This document shows, piece by piece, positions 52,482 through 59,737 of a stretch of 64,000 nucleotides of DNA. The position numbers and the translations under genes were made by a program. The stretch is taken from contig NZ_QLMJ01000003.1 of NCBI RefSeq assembly GCF_003259845.1, positions 124,001 through 188,000 on the forward strand. The letters run 5' to 3'. Position 1 is the stretch's first letter. The number at the start of each line of letters is the position of its first letter. This DNA comes from Actinoplanes lutulentus. GTDB taxonomy: Bacteria > Actinomycetota > Actinomycetes > Mycobacteriales > Micromonosporaceae. Below the pieces are notes generated by a model that saw only the letters and a list, made by a program, of their open reading frames with translations, searched no databases and was not told where the DNA came from.

Positions 52482-52554
52482 TGCGTCGCGTAGGACTTGA
52501 ACCTACAACCCGCGGATTAAGAGTCCGCTGCTCTGCCAGTTGAGCTAGCGACGC
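52482..52554 (-). tRNA. tRNA-Lys (CTT), second copy
   Basis: A 73-nt tRNA almost identical to that at 50162. The acceptor stem differs by a compensated pair (GCGTCGC/GCGACGC). The anticodon CTT and all loops are the same. Confidence 0.97.
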
Positions 52555-52633
52555 TCGCCGTGCAACGAGAGAAACGGTAGCACGGCCTCCGGAGATCCTT
52601 GAAATCGGTTACTTACCACCTCAAGGAGGACCC

Positions 52634-52669
52634 GTGACTTGCGCGCATGCGTCAGTATGGCTGCGCTGA
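52634..52669 (+). CDS. candidate 11-codon leader peptide
   Basis: AAGGAGG at 52623-52629 is followed at ideal spacing by GTG 52634 and an 11-codon frame (V/M-T-C-A-H-A-S-V-W-L-R) ending in TGA at 52667-52669. It is 24 nt before the L,D-transpeptidase ATG. The ribosome binding site is stronger than that of the main gene. A translated upstream ORF that tunes the downstream gene is plausible. No data here show translation. Confidence 0.4.
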   Translation: MTCAHASVWLR

Positions 52670-52693
52670 GAACTCCAGAACGGGGCCACGACG

Positions 52694-53923
52694 ATGGTTG
52701 ACCTCCGCCGCTCCCTGGCGGCGATCCTGGCACTTGCCGTGATCGCTCCCCTAGCCGCCTGCGGCGACGACCCGAAACCGAGCTTCGCCGAACCGGCGGT
52801 GGCGAGCGACGCGTCCGCGGCGCCGGTTCCGGAAAGCGCCACGATCACCGAGCCGGTCGCGCTCGCCGTCACGCCGGCCAAGGACAAGAAGAACGTGCCG
52901 ATCAGCACGGAGATCGGTCTGAAGGTCAGCGGTGGCGAGATCACCTCGGTGACCCTCACCGACGCCAAGGGCAAGAAGGTGGCCGGCGACTTCCGCGAGG
53001 ACGGCTCGGCCTGGGTGCCGGGCAAGCCGCTGAAGGCGAAGCAGAAGTACGCGGCCGAGGTCGTCGCCACCGGCAAGGACGGCACGACGACGAAGCAGAC
53101 CACCGCGTTCACCACGATGAGCCAGCCGGGCCGGACCACGGACACCGGGCTCTATCTGTTCGACGATCACACGTACGGCGTCGCCATGCCGATCGTGGTC
53201 GAGTTCGATCCCGGCATCAAGAAGAAGGACCGCGCGGCCGTGCAGAAGCGGTTGTTCGTCGAGATCACTCCGGCACAGCCGGGCACCTGGTCGTGGACGC
53301 CGAGCGGCACGCAGGCCTACTACCGCGCGCCGGAGTACTGGCAGACCGGCACCCAGATCAAGGTGCGTGCCGCGCTCGCCGGCCTGCCCACCGGCGACGG
53401 GATCTACGGCGACAAGGACCGGTCGGCGACCGCGAAGATCGGCCGCAGCTTCGAGATGAAGGTCGACAACAAGACCAAGAAGATGACAGTGGTCCGCGAC
53501 GGCAAGACGATCAAGACGATGCCGGTGAGCCTCGGCAAGAAGAGCACCCCGTCGTCGAGCGGCACGATGGTCGTCATGCAGAAGATGGCGCAGACCGTCT
53601 TCGACACCACCGACACCGACGGCGCGGACGGGTACCGCACCGAGATCGAGTACGCACAGCGACTGACCTGGAGCGGTCAGTACATTCACTCGGCTCCGTG
53701 GTCCACAGGTGATCAAGGTCGCCGAAATGTGTCACACGGGTGTGTCAATGTTTCTCCGACGAACGCACGGTGGCTCTTCGACAAGACTCTCGTCGGCGAC
53801 CCGATCACCGTGCTCGGCACCGGCGACAAGCTGGAGTACGGCAACGGCTGGACACCCTGGGATCTCAGCTGGGAAGAGTTCGTCAAGGGCAGCGCGTTGA
53901 AGGTTCCGGCGAGCCTCGGCTGA
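52694..53923 (+). CDS. L,D-transpeptidase lipoprotein
   Basis: A 409-residue lipoprotein (lipobox LAAC). Two Ig-like domains (about 50-140 and 140-250, with TITEPVALAVTPAKDKKNVP) precede a YkuD catalytic domain. Its active site has His in YIHSAPW and the nucleophile Cys in SHGCVN, followed by ARWLFD. It forms 3-3 cross-links in peptidoglycan outside the membrane. GGGG precedes ATG 52694. A paralogue follows in tandem. The C-terminal tail with WTPWDLSWEEF is shared with it. Confidence 0.92.
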   Translation: MVDLRRSLAAILALAVIAPLAACGDDPKPSFAEPAVASDASAAPVPESATITEPVALAVTPAKDKKNVPISTEIGLKVSGGEITSVTLTDAKGKKVAGDFREDGSAWVPGKPLKAKQKYAAEVVATGKDGTTTKQTTAFTTMSQPGRTTDTGLYLFDDHTYGVAMPIVVEFDPGIKKKDRAAVQKRLFVEITPAQPGTWSWTPSGTQAYYRAPEYWQTGTQIKVRAALAGLPTGDGIYGDKDRSATAKIGRSFEMKVDNKTKKMTVVRDGKTIKTMPVSLGKKSTPSSSGTMVVMQKMAQTVFDTTDTDGADGYRTEIEYAQRLTWSGQYIHSAPWSTGDQGRRNVSHGCVNVSPTNARWLFDKTLVGDPITVLGTGDKLEYGNGWTPWDLSWEEFVKGSALKVPASLG

Positions 53924-54029
53924 GTGTCCCGATCCCGTCCGCGGGGTACTACGGCACAAAACCGGGATTGGTCGCGAGAGATTTTTGGAGCACTATTGGG
54001 CGCCGGGAGAACGACGCCTTGAGGGGACC

Positions 54030-55268
54030 ATGGACATGGATGCAATTCGGTCGGGTCGCCGCAGATGGCGCGCGGCCGTGGTCACGGTGCTGGCGGGCAC
54101 CCTCCTGCTGACTGCCGCGTGCAGTGGCGGCGGCGATTCGCCGTCCTGGCAGGGCGGCGGAGCAGAGGGCGGCAGCAGTGCCGGTCCAGCCGCCGAGGCC
54201 CCGTCACCCGAGCCCACGCTGAGCACCGTGGCGGTCACCTCGCCCGCACTCGACGCGACCGATGTCGAGGCATGGTCCGAGGTCAAGTACAACAGCGAGG
54301 ACCCCGAGAACACCGACCTCAAGGTCACCAACGCCAAGGGTGACGAGGTCAAGGGCACGCTCGACAAGGACGGCAACGTCTGGAAACCGAGCGAGTCCCT
54401 GGACTGGGGCACGAAGTACACGGTCACCGTCACCACGCCCGAGGCCGAGGGCAAGGGCAACACCGTCACCAGCAGCTTCACGACGATGAAGAAGCCGGCG
54501 AACCTGGTTCGCGTGACGAGCTTCCTCGGCGACAACAACGTCGTCGGCGTCGGCATGCCGCTGATCATGAGGTTCGGCCGCGCCATCCCGGAGAAATACC
54601 GGGCCGAGGTCGAGCGCCGCATGGTCGTCACGGCGACGCCCGCGCAAGAGGGCACCTGGCACTGGATCAGCTCCACCGAGGTGCACTTCCGCCCGAAGAC
54701 GTACTGGAAGGCCGGCTCCAAGGTCTTCTACAAGGTGCAGCTCAAGGGCGTGAAACTCGGCGACGGCTGGTACGGCCGCTCCGACCTCACCGTCGACATG
54801 AAGATCGGCCGTTCGCTGATCATGAAGGTCGACAACAAGAGCAAGAAGATGACCGTCACCCAGGACGGCAAGGTCATCAAGACCATCCCGGTCAGCCTCG
54901 GCAAGCCGAAGACCCCGTCCTCCAGCGGCACGATGGTCGTCATGGAGAAGAAGGCGAAAACCGTCTTCGACACCACCGACACCGACCCCGACGGCGGTTA
55001 CCGCACCGACATCGACTGGGCTCAGCGGATCACCCACAGCGGCCAGTTCATCCACGCCGCCCCATGGTCCGAGGGCCAGCAGGGCAAGCGCAACGTCTCG
55101 CACGGCTGCGTCAACGTCTCCGAGGCGATGGGCGAGTGGCTCTTCAACCGCACGATGATGGGCGACGTGATCACCGTCTCGGGCACCGAAGAGAAGCTCA
55201 AGAACGGCAACGGCTGGACCGACTGGAACGAAAGCTACGAAGACTACAAAAAGGGCAGCTACCTCTAA
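54030..55268 (+). CDS. L,D-transpeptidase lipoprotein, tandem paralogue
   Basis: A 412-residue paralogue of the gene at 52694. It has an N-terminal lipobox TAAC, an acidic Ser/Gly-rich linker, two Ig-like domains and a YkuD domain with FIHAAPW and SHGCVNVSEAMGEWLFN. The catalytic Cys and His are intact. Identity is highest in the YkuD domain (for example SGTMVVM and KTVFDTTDTD are shared). GAGGGG precedes ATG 54030; ATG 54036 is possible. A strong terminator follows. The pair may differ in substrate or timing. Confidence 0.92.
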   Translation: MDMDAIRSGRRRWRAAVVTVLAGTLLLTAACSGGGDSPSWQGGGAEGGSSAGPAAEAPSPEPTLSTVAVTSPALDATDVEAWSEVKYNSEDPENTDLKVTNAKGDEVKGTLDKDGNVWKPSESLDWGTKYTVTVTTPEAEGKGNTVTSSFTTMKKPANLVRVTSFLGDNNVVGVGMPLIMRFGRAIPEKYRAEVERRMVVTATPAQEGTWHWISSTEVHFRPKTYWKAGSKVFYKVQLKGVKLGDGWYGRSDLTVDMKIGRSLIMKVDNKSKKMTVTQDGKVIKTIPVSLGKPKTPSSSGTMVVMEKKAKTVFDTTDTDPDGGYRTDIDWAQRITHSGQFIHAAPWSEGQQGKRNVSHGCVNVSEAMGEWLFNRTMMGDVITVSGTEEKLKNGNGWTDWNESYEDYKKGSYL

Positions 55269-55279
55269 GACCCTGTTGG

Positions 55280-55319
55280 GCGCGGGCTTGGTCGATTCCG
55301 ACCAGGCCCGCGCTTTTTT
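55280..55319 (+). terminator. strong intrinsic terminator
   Basis: A 15-bp stem (GCGCGGGCTTGGTCG with CGACCAGGCCCGCGC, one mismatch) is followed by six T. It closes the L,D-transpeptidase pair. Confidence 0.92.
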
Positions 55320-55390
55320 CATACGCCTTTTCGGTGCACCGTGGCACAGATCGCCTATATCAGCCTCGCGCCCGCAAAGGCATCGCAAAC

Positions 55391-55918
55391 CTACGATTTA
55401 CGGGGCATCACCGTATAACTGAACGAGATCACGAAGTCGATCACCAGCACCACGGTCCACGGGCCCATCACTCCCCACAGTGGCGCCGCGTTCTCCATCC
55501 CGCCGGCGATCAGGGTGAACAGGCCCAGAAGTCCGGCGCCTAGGGCGTACGCAAGAAGGTGCTCAAGCCACGCCCTGCGTTCCGTTGCCGCATGCTCGCG
55601 CCCGGCGCGCGGTCCGCGCGCGGGTGCCGGACCGCCGGCGAATCGGTGCGCGACCCGCACGTCGGCCCAGCGGATCATCCGATGACCGAAAACAACCGTC
55701 ACGGCGAGGTAGACCGCGGCCAGCCCGTGCGCGAGGCTCGCCTCCGCGCCGCGGCGCAGGTCGATCGCGGTGGCAACCAGCAGCAGGACGTCGATCAGCG
55801 GGACGGCGACGAGCAGGGCCGCGCTGGTGCGGCGCCATCGCAGCACATAGCGGACCAGCAGGCCGGCCACGAGCAGCACCCAGAAACCGATCTCACAGGC
55901 GACGATGAGCGCGATCAT
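55391..55918 (-). CDS. multi-pass membrane protein of unknown function
   Basis: A 175-residue protein with about four to five hydrophobic helices (IALIVACEIGFWVLLVAGLLV, ALLVAVPLIDVLLLVAT, LLAYALGAGLLGLFTLIAGG, WTVVLVIDFVISFSYTVM) and a basic cytoplasmic loop. No family was recognised. GGGGAG precedes ATG 55918. It is divergent from a TetR-type regulator with 63 bp between starts, which is the usual sign of a regulated efflux or stress protein. Confidence 0.7.
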   Translation of the reverse strand: MIALIVACEIGFWVLLVAGLLVRYVLRWRRTSAALLVAVPLIDVLLLVATAIDLRRGAEASLAHGLAAVYLAVTVVFGHRMIRWADVRVAHRFAGGPAPARGPRAGREHAATERRAWLEHLLAYALGAGLLGLFTLIAGGMENAAPLWGVMGPWTVVLVIDFVISFSYTVMPRKS

Positions 55919-55931
55919 TTCTCCCCTTTTT

Positions 55932-55970
55932 CGCACGTGTGTGTTTTTTCTTTTATAACACGACCGTGCG
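55932..55970. promoter_or_regulatory. candidate TetR operator and promoter
   Basis: CGCAC...GTGTG and ACAC...GTGCG form an interrupted inverted repeat centred on a T-rich spacer. TTTATAAC within it could serve as a -10 for the TetR gene. It lies between the two divergent starts. Confidence 0.5.
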
Positions 55971-55981
55971 ATGATCGGTAC

Positions 55982-56557
55982 GTGCCAAAAGTTGTCGACC
56001 ACGAGGAACGCCGCCGCGAACTGGCCGCCGCCGTCTGGCGAGTGATCACCCGCGACGGCGTGGCGAACGTGTCCATGCGAACCGTGGCCGCCGAATCAGG
56101 CTGGTCCTCAGGAGCGCTACGCCACTACTTCGCCACCCGCGACGAGCTGCTCGCCTTCGCCTGCCAGCAGGTCCTGGCCCGGGTGACGGAACGGATCACC
56201 GCGCTGAACCCACAGGGCGAGCCGCACGAGGTGGTCCGGGTCCTGCTGCTGGAGACCATGCCCATCGACACCGAACGCCACGTCGAGGCATCGATCACGT
56301 TCGCATTCCTGGCCCTGGGCCTGGGCGACCCGAAACTGGCCGCGGTGCAGCGCCAGATCCTGGTCGGAATGTCCGGGCTATGCCTGAATCTGATCAGCCA
56401 CCTGTTGCCGATGGAGTCCCGTGAGCGGCAGGTTTCGCTGGCCCGCCGCCTGAACGCCGTAGTGGACGGCCTGAGCGTCCACATCCTGGCCAGCCACCTG
56501 ACCCCAGCCGAGGCAGTGTCCGAACTGGACGCCCACCTGGCCGACCTACCCACCTGA
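55982..56557 (+). CDS. TetR family transcriptional regulator
   Basis: A 191-residue regulator. The N-terminal helix-turn-helix (MRTVAAESGWSSGALRHYFATRDELLAFA) and the C-terminal ligand-binding domain fit the TetR/BetI group. GTG 55982 is chosen because the upstream frame belongs to the opposing gene. It is divergent from the membrane protein at 55391 and probably represses it. Confidence 0.9.
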   Translation: MPKVVDHEERRRELAAAVWRVITRDGVANVSMRTVAAESGWSSGALRHYFATRDELLAFACQQVLARVTERITALNPQGEPHEVVRVLLLETMPIDTERHVEASITFAFLALGLGDPKLAAVQRQILVGMSGLCLNLISHLLPMESRERQVSLARRLNAVVDGLSVHILASHLTPAEAVSELDAHLADLPT

Positions 56558-56588
56558 CACCAGCCCCTTTACCGTCATCCACGGACCC

Positions 56589-56775
56589 AGCTGTCACCCA
56601 CGGACCCCAGCTGTCATCCACGGCGACCGCATTGTTCAGCCGACGCAGACCGGCTGTCACACACGGCCCCCAGCTGTCACCCACGGCGACCGCCACGTCC
56701 AGCCGACGCAGACCAGCTGTCACACACGGCCCCCAGCTGTCCCCCACGGCGACCGCCATGTTCAGCCGACGAGGG
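56589..56775. repeat. 63-bp tandem repeat, array A
   Basis: Units begin at 56620, 56683 and 56746 (period 63 bp; third truncated), each starting ACGGCGACCGC. Half-units of the CAGCTGTCA-CCACGG type extend to 56589. A diverged copy lies at about 57249-57305. It is not homologous to the array that follows, although the period is the same. Confidence 0.75.
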
Positions 56776-56901
56776 CAAATGCCGCTCAGCTTTTGCCGGT
56801 CCCGCTCGGTCAGTCACAACGGCCGCTCGCAAGCTGCCGGTCCCGCGATCCAGAGGGCTAGTGGCCGCTATGCGGGGCCACGTGGCATTGCGACACGACC
56901 T

Positions 56902-57180
56902 GGCTTGCGCTCATGGTCGCCCGGAGGCCGAAACGGCGACCACGAGCGCAAGCCAGTCCAGCCCAGCTTGCGGTCACGGTCGCGCGAGGGCCGCAAACAC
57001 GACCCTTAGCGCAAGCCGGCCCGGACCAGCTTGCGGTTACGGTCGCGCGAGGGCCGCAAACACGACCCTTAGCGCAAGCCGGCCCGGACCAGCTTGCGGC
57101 TATGGTCGCGCAACAGCCGCAAACACGACCCTTAGCGCAAGCCGGTCCAGACCAGCTTGCGGCTATGGTCGCGAGCCGCC
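56902..57180. repeat. 63-bp palindromic tandem repeat, array B
   Basis: Units start at 56903, 56966, 57029, 57092 and 57155, exactly 63 bp apart. The first unit folds with 20-nt arms (56902-56921 with 56935-56954, one mismatch). Later ones keep GCTTGCG...CGCAAGC outer arms and a GGTCG...CGACC inner stem. Because 63 is a multiple of 3, two overlapping frames stay open with 21-residue repeats, but neither has a ribosome binding site. A diverged solitary copy lies at 26856-26907. Confidence 0.8.
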
Positions 57181-57248
57181 GCCTTGGATCTGGGCAACTT
57201 GTGGTCGCTACGGGGGTGGGAACTGCCTCGATCTTGATTGGCGCCGGG

Positions 57249-57305
57249 TAGCTGTCGCGTACGGACCCTGGCTGTCGTCTGCGGCGGCCGTCACGTACAG
57301 CTGGG
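57249..57305. repeat. diverged copy of array A unit
   Basis: The segment AGCTGTCGCGTACGGACCC and the TGGCTGTCGTCTGCGGCGG that follows align to the array A unit with scattered mismatches. It lies beyond array B, so the B array appears inserted within or next to an A array. No gene is seen from 57181 to 57379. Confidence 0.45.
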
Positions 57306-57379
57306 GTGGATCAACGGGTCTTCGTGAGCTGGTGTCGCTCGGTCTGCCGCGGCGGACCTAGCGGGCGGCGGGCGACCGG

Positions 57380-58318
57380 CTATGTGAAGGCTCGGCGGAC
57401 CTTGGAGAGTAGGCGGGGCCACTCTCGGTCGTCGGTGTCGCCGTCGGGTTCGTCGGTGTCTGGGTCGGACCAGTCGTCGTCTTCGGCGGGGGCGTCGTAT
57501 TCCTCGTCCCAGCGTTCCGGGCGGGCGCTCGGCCTGCGGGCCTCGGCGGCCGACTGCCCAGCGACGCTCTGGGCTGCAACGCTCTGGGCTGACGGGATTC
57601 CTGCGGGGGCGGGATGCCCGGGTTCGTCGTGGGTGGGCAGGGTGGCGCAGCTGAAGGTTGCTGCTTCCAGAGCTTCCAGCGTTATGCGTACGCCGGTGAG
57701 CTGCTCCGCGAGAGCAAGGGACCGCTCCCGGTGGCGAGCGGCGTCGCCCCAGCCCGCGTCGCTGTCGGTGCTGCCCGCGGTAGTCGGTTCGCCTGTGTCG
57801 AAGCCCAGGCGGTTCAGGGCTGGGGTCAGGGTGTTCGGGTCGGTGCCTGTGCGGTGGGTGGGGTCGGCGGGATCGAATTGGAGGAGGATCTCGCCGTCTC
57901 TCGCCCAGAGGAACGACTCGGCCGAGTGGGCCACCAGCACCGTCTCGCGGGAGAGCTGCCGGCTCGCCCTGGCGTCCGGCTCATCGTCCCGGCTCGCCCT
58001 GGTGTCTGACTCGCTGTCCCCGCTGGACCTGGCGTCTGACTCGCTGGCCGGGGCGCGGTCTGGCTCCACCAGCAGGGTCCAGCCGTCGAATGCCGCTGCT
58101 GCCGCGAACCGGGCTGTGGCTGGCGTCAGTTGCTCGGTCAGGTGGCGTACGCCGATCGGGCTGGCCTGGGCCGAGCCGCCCAGCTGCTCGAGCACTTCGG
58201 TGGGCGTGCGGCCCCGGACAAGGGTGAGGCGGCACGTGCCGGCGATCTCCGCGTACTGCTCGGTGAACCAGGCGTAGTCGTCCGCGCTGACAGCAACCAT
58301 CGGGAGATCATCCAACAT
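57380..58318 (-). CDS. DUF6461-like protein with low-complexity linkers
   Basis: A 312-residue protein. The N-terminal region (DDYAWFTEQYAEIAGTCRLTLVRGRTPTEVLEQLG, then FAAAAAFDGWTLLVEP) and ESFLWARDGEILLQFDP resemble DUF6461 proteins of actinobacteria. Two insertions of low complexity occur: Ser/Asp/Arg repeats (residues 90-118) and an acidic C-terminal region with AAQSVAGQSAAE repeats. Function unknown. It starts 33 nt after the sigma-operon gene at 58352, so it may be in that operon. Confidence 0.75.
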   Translation of the reverse strand: MLDDLPMVAVSADDYAWFTEQYAEIAGTCRLTLVRGRTPTEVLEQLGGSAQASPIGVRHLTEQLTPATARFAAAAAFDGWTLLVEPDRAPASESDARSSGDSESDTRASRDDEPDARASRQLSRETVLVAHSAESFLWARDGEILLQFDPADPTHRTGTDPNTLTPALNRLGFDTGEPTTAGSTDSDAGWGDAARHRERSLALAEQLTGVRITLEALEAATFSCATLPTHDEPGHPAPAGIPSAQSVAAQSVAGQSAAEARRPSARPERWDEEYDAPAEDDDWSDPDTDEPDGDTDDREWPRLLSKVRRAFT

Positions 58319-58351
58319 GACGCTGTGCCCCCGCTGTCCGGAGCCGGTCGA

Positions 58352-59143
58352 TCAGTCCGTGAATGCCCCGCTGATCTCCACCTTCTTGCCGCCGGCGCCG
58401 CCCGTGGCGATCGCGCCGTAACTGTCCGCGTCCTGATCGCGCTCTCCCGTGGCGTGCAGGTACTGCGCCGCGAACGTGTACGCGCCCGGCGCCAGGGTCG
58501 CGCCCTCGTGCAGGGTGAAGCGGTAGAGCAGCGCGTCCTTCTCCTCGGACACGGTCATCGTCAGCATCTCGGCAGGGATCGAACTCCACTGGCCGGCGTT
58601 TGCCACGCCGTCGGTGCGTACCACGCTGACCAGGACGTCGAGTGCTGTGACGGTCTCGGTCGTGGTGAGGACCAGGTTGCCCTGCGCCCAGGTCGCGTTC
58701 GAGTGCGAGTCGACCTCGGCGGCCGAGCTCAGGTAACCGGCGACCGGCGTCCACTTCGGAGCCGGCGGGGTGCCGGTGGTCGCCTGCGGCTGGTGCGGCC
58801 GGGTCGTCGTGCCCACCGGCGGATCATCCACAGGGGACGGATCGGTCGACGAGGCTGAGGGGGACGGCGACGGAGCCGGTGACACCGGGGCGCTGGTGCC
58901 GGTCGCGGCCGGCGGCTGTGCGGGCTCCCGGTCGCCGACCAGTTTGATGCCGGCGAACCCGACCACCAGGGTTGCCACCACCGATGCGGCGGCCGCCACC
59001 GGGCGCAGGGTCAGGAAGGCCCATCGGCTGCGGGACGGCTCACCGCGGCGGCGGGCGACGCGGGTGAGGATCGCGTCCCGGTCGGGCACGTGCCGGTCGG
59101 CCTCCTGGCGCAGCACCCGGCCGAGATCCGGGTGTTCAGCCAT
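58352..59143 (-). CDS. membrane-anchored protein coupled to SigE-type sigma
   Basis: A 263-residue protein. The cytoplasmic N-terminus (about 50 residues, with RVARRRGEPSRSR), one membrane helix (VAAAASVVATLVVGFAGIKLV) and a Pro/Ser/Thr linker precede an extracellular beta-rich domain of about 140 residues. The start overlaps the sigma factor gene by 8 nt. The placement suits an anti-sigma factor, but no zinc-binding HxxxCxxC motif is present, so this role is inference. Confidence 0.7.
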   Translation of the reverse strand: MAEHPDLGRVLRQEADRHVPDRDAILTRVARRRGEPSRSRWAFLTLRPVAAAASVVATLVVGFAGIKLVGDREPAQPPAATGTSAPVSPAPSPSPSASSTDPSPVDDPPVGTTTRPHQPQATTGTPPAPKWTPVAGYLSSAAEVDSHSNATWAQGNLVLTTTETVTALDVLVSVVRTDGVANAGQWSSIPAEMLTMTVSEEKDALLYRFTLHEGATLAPGAYTFAAQYLHATGERDQDADSYGAIATGGAGGKKVEISGAFTD

Positions 59144-59654
59144 GAAGGCCTCCCATCATCAGCGGCATGCCGCGCAGGAACTCGCTCAACTGTGCGGCGC
59201 CACGCGAGGTGTGACTCTTCACCGCACCGACCGAGATACCCAGGATCGCTGCTACTTCCTTCTCCGGCACGTCAAAGGCGTACCGAAGAATGACGCACTC
59301 GCGACGCCGCTGCGGGAGTCGCTGCAGGGCAGCGCGCACGTCGAGGACCGCGGAAGTGTCGCTCTCGCCGCGCTCGCGGCGCAGGAGCCCGAGCCGCAGA
59401 ACGCCGGCGCGCTCCCGGCTCTGCCGCTTGATCCATTGACGGGCCAGGTTGGTCACGATGCCGCGAGCGTACGCGATCGGGCTCTGTGCCGACTGGACAC
59501 GCTCCCAGTGACGCCATACCTCCACGAACGCGTCGGCCGCCAGGTCGTCGGCGGCCTGCGAATCGCCGGTCACCAGGTAGGCGAGGCGGGACAGGTCGGT
59601 GTGATGGTCGTCGAAGAATCGCCGGAAGGCGTATTCAGTCTCTAGGTCGGACAA
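59136..59654 (-). CDS. SigE-family ECF RNA polymerase sigma factor
   Basis: A 172-residue ECF sigma factor with regions 2 (YAFRRFFDDHHTDLSRLAYLVTGDSQAADDLAADAFVEVWRHW) and 4 (LPQRRRECVILRYAFDVPEKEVAAILGISVGAVKSHTSRG). It fits the SigE/SigM-like group of actinobacteria that respond to envelope or other stress. It is first in an operon with the membrane protein at 58352 and possibly the DUF6461-like gene. The GH12 terminator lies just upstream. Confidence 0.9.
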   Translation of the reverse strand: MSDLETEYAFRRFFDDHHTDLSRLAYLVTGDSQAADDLAADAFVEVWRHWERVQSAQSPIAYARGIVTNLARQWIKRQSRERAGVLRLGLLRRERGESDTSAVLDVRAALQRLPQRRRECVILRYAFDVPEKEVAAILGISVGAVKSHTSRGAAQLSEFLRGMPLMMGGLHG

Positions 59655-59695
59655 GCCACTGTTCCTGACCGTCAGGGGATTTTCCGGGGAAAGCC

Positions 59696-59733
59696 GGCCG
59701 CCCCGGGCCGTGAGGGACGAACCCGGGGCGGCC
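59696..59733 (-). terminator. terminator of the GH12 gene
   Basis: GGCCGCCCCGGG and CCCGGGGCGGCC form a 12-bp perfect stem. On the minus strand it lies directly after the GH12 stop and before the sigma gene. Confidence 0.85.
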
Positions 59734-59737
59734 GTAA

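Noticed and set aside
50162..52554. Genomic island integrated at tRNA-Lys
   Set aside because: There is no integrase, no direct att repeat besides the tRNAs themselves, and the enclosed genes look chromosomal in composition.
56589..57305. CRISPR array
   Set aside because: The 63-bp units are contiguous tandem copies with no unique spacers, the repeats are internally palindromic over their whole length, and no cas genes are near.
56861..57361. Coding gene with 21-residue repeats
   Set aside because: Two overlapping frames are open simply because the period is a multiple of three; neither has a ribosome binding site and both translate to low-complexity Arg/Ala/Ser sequence.
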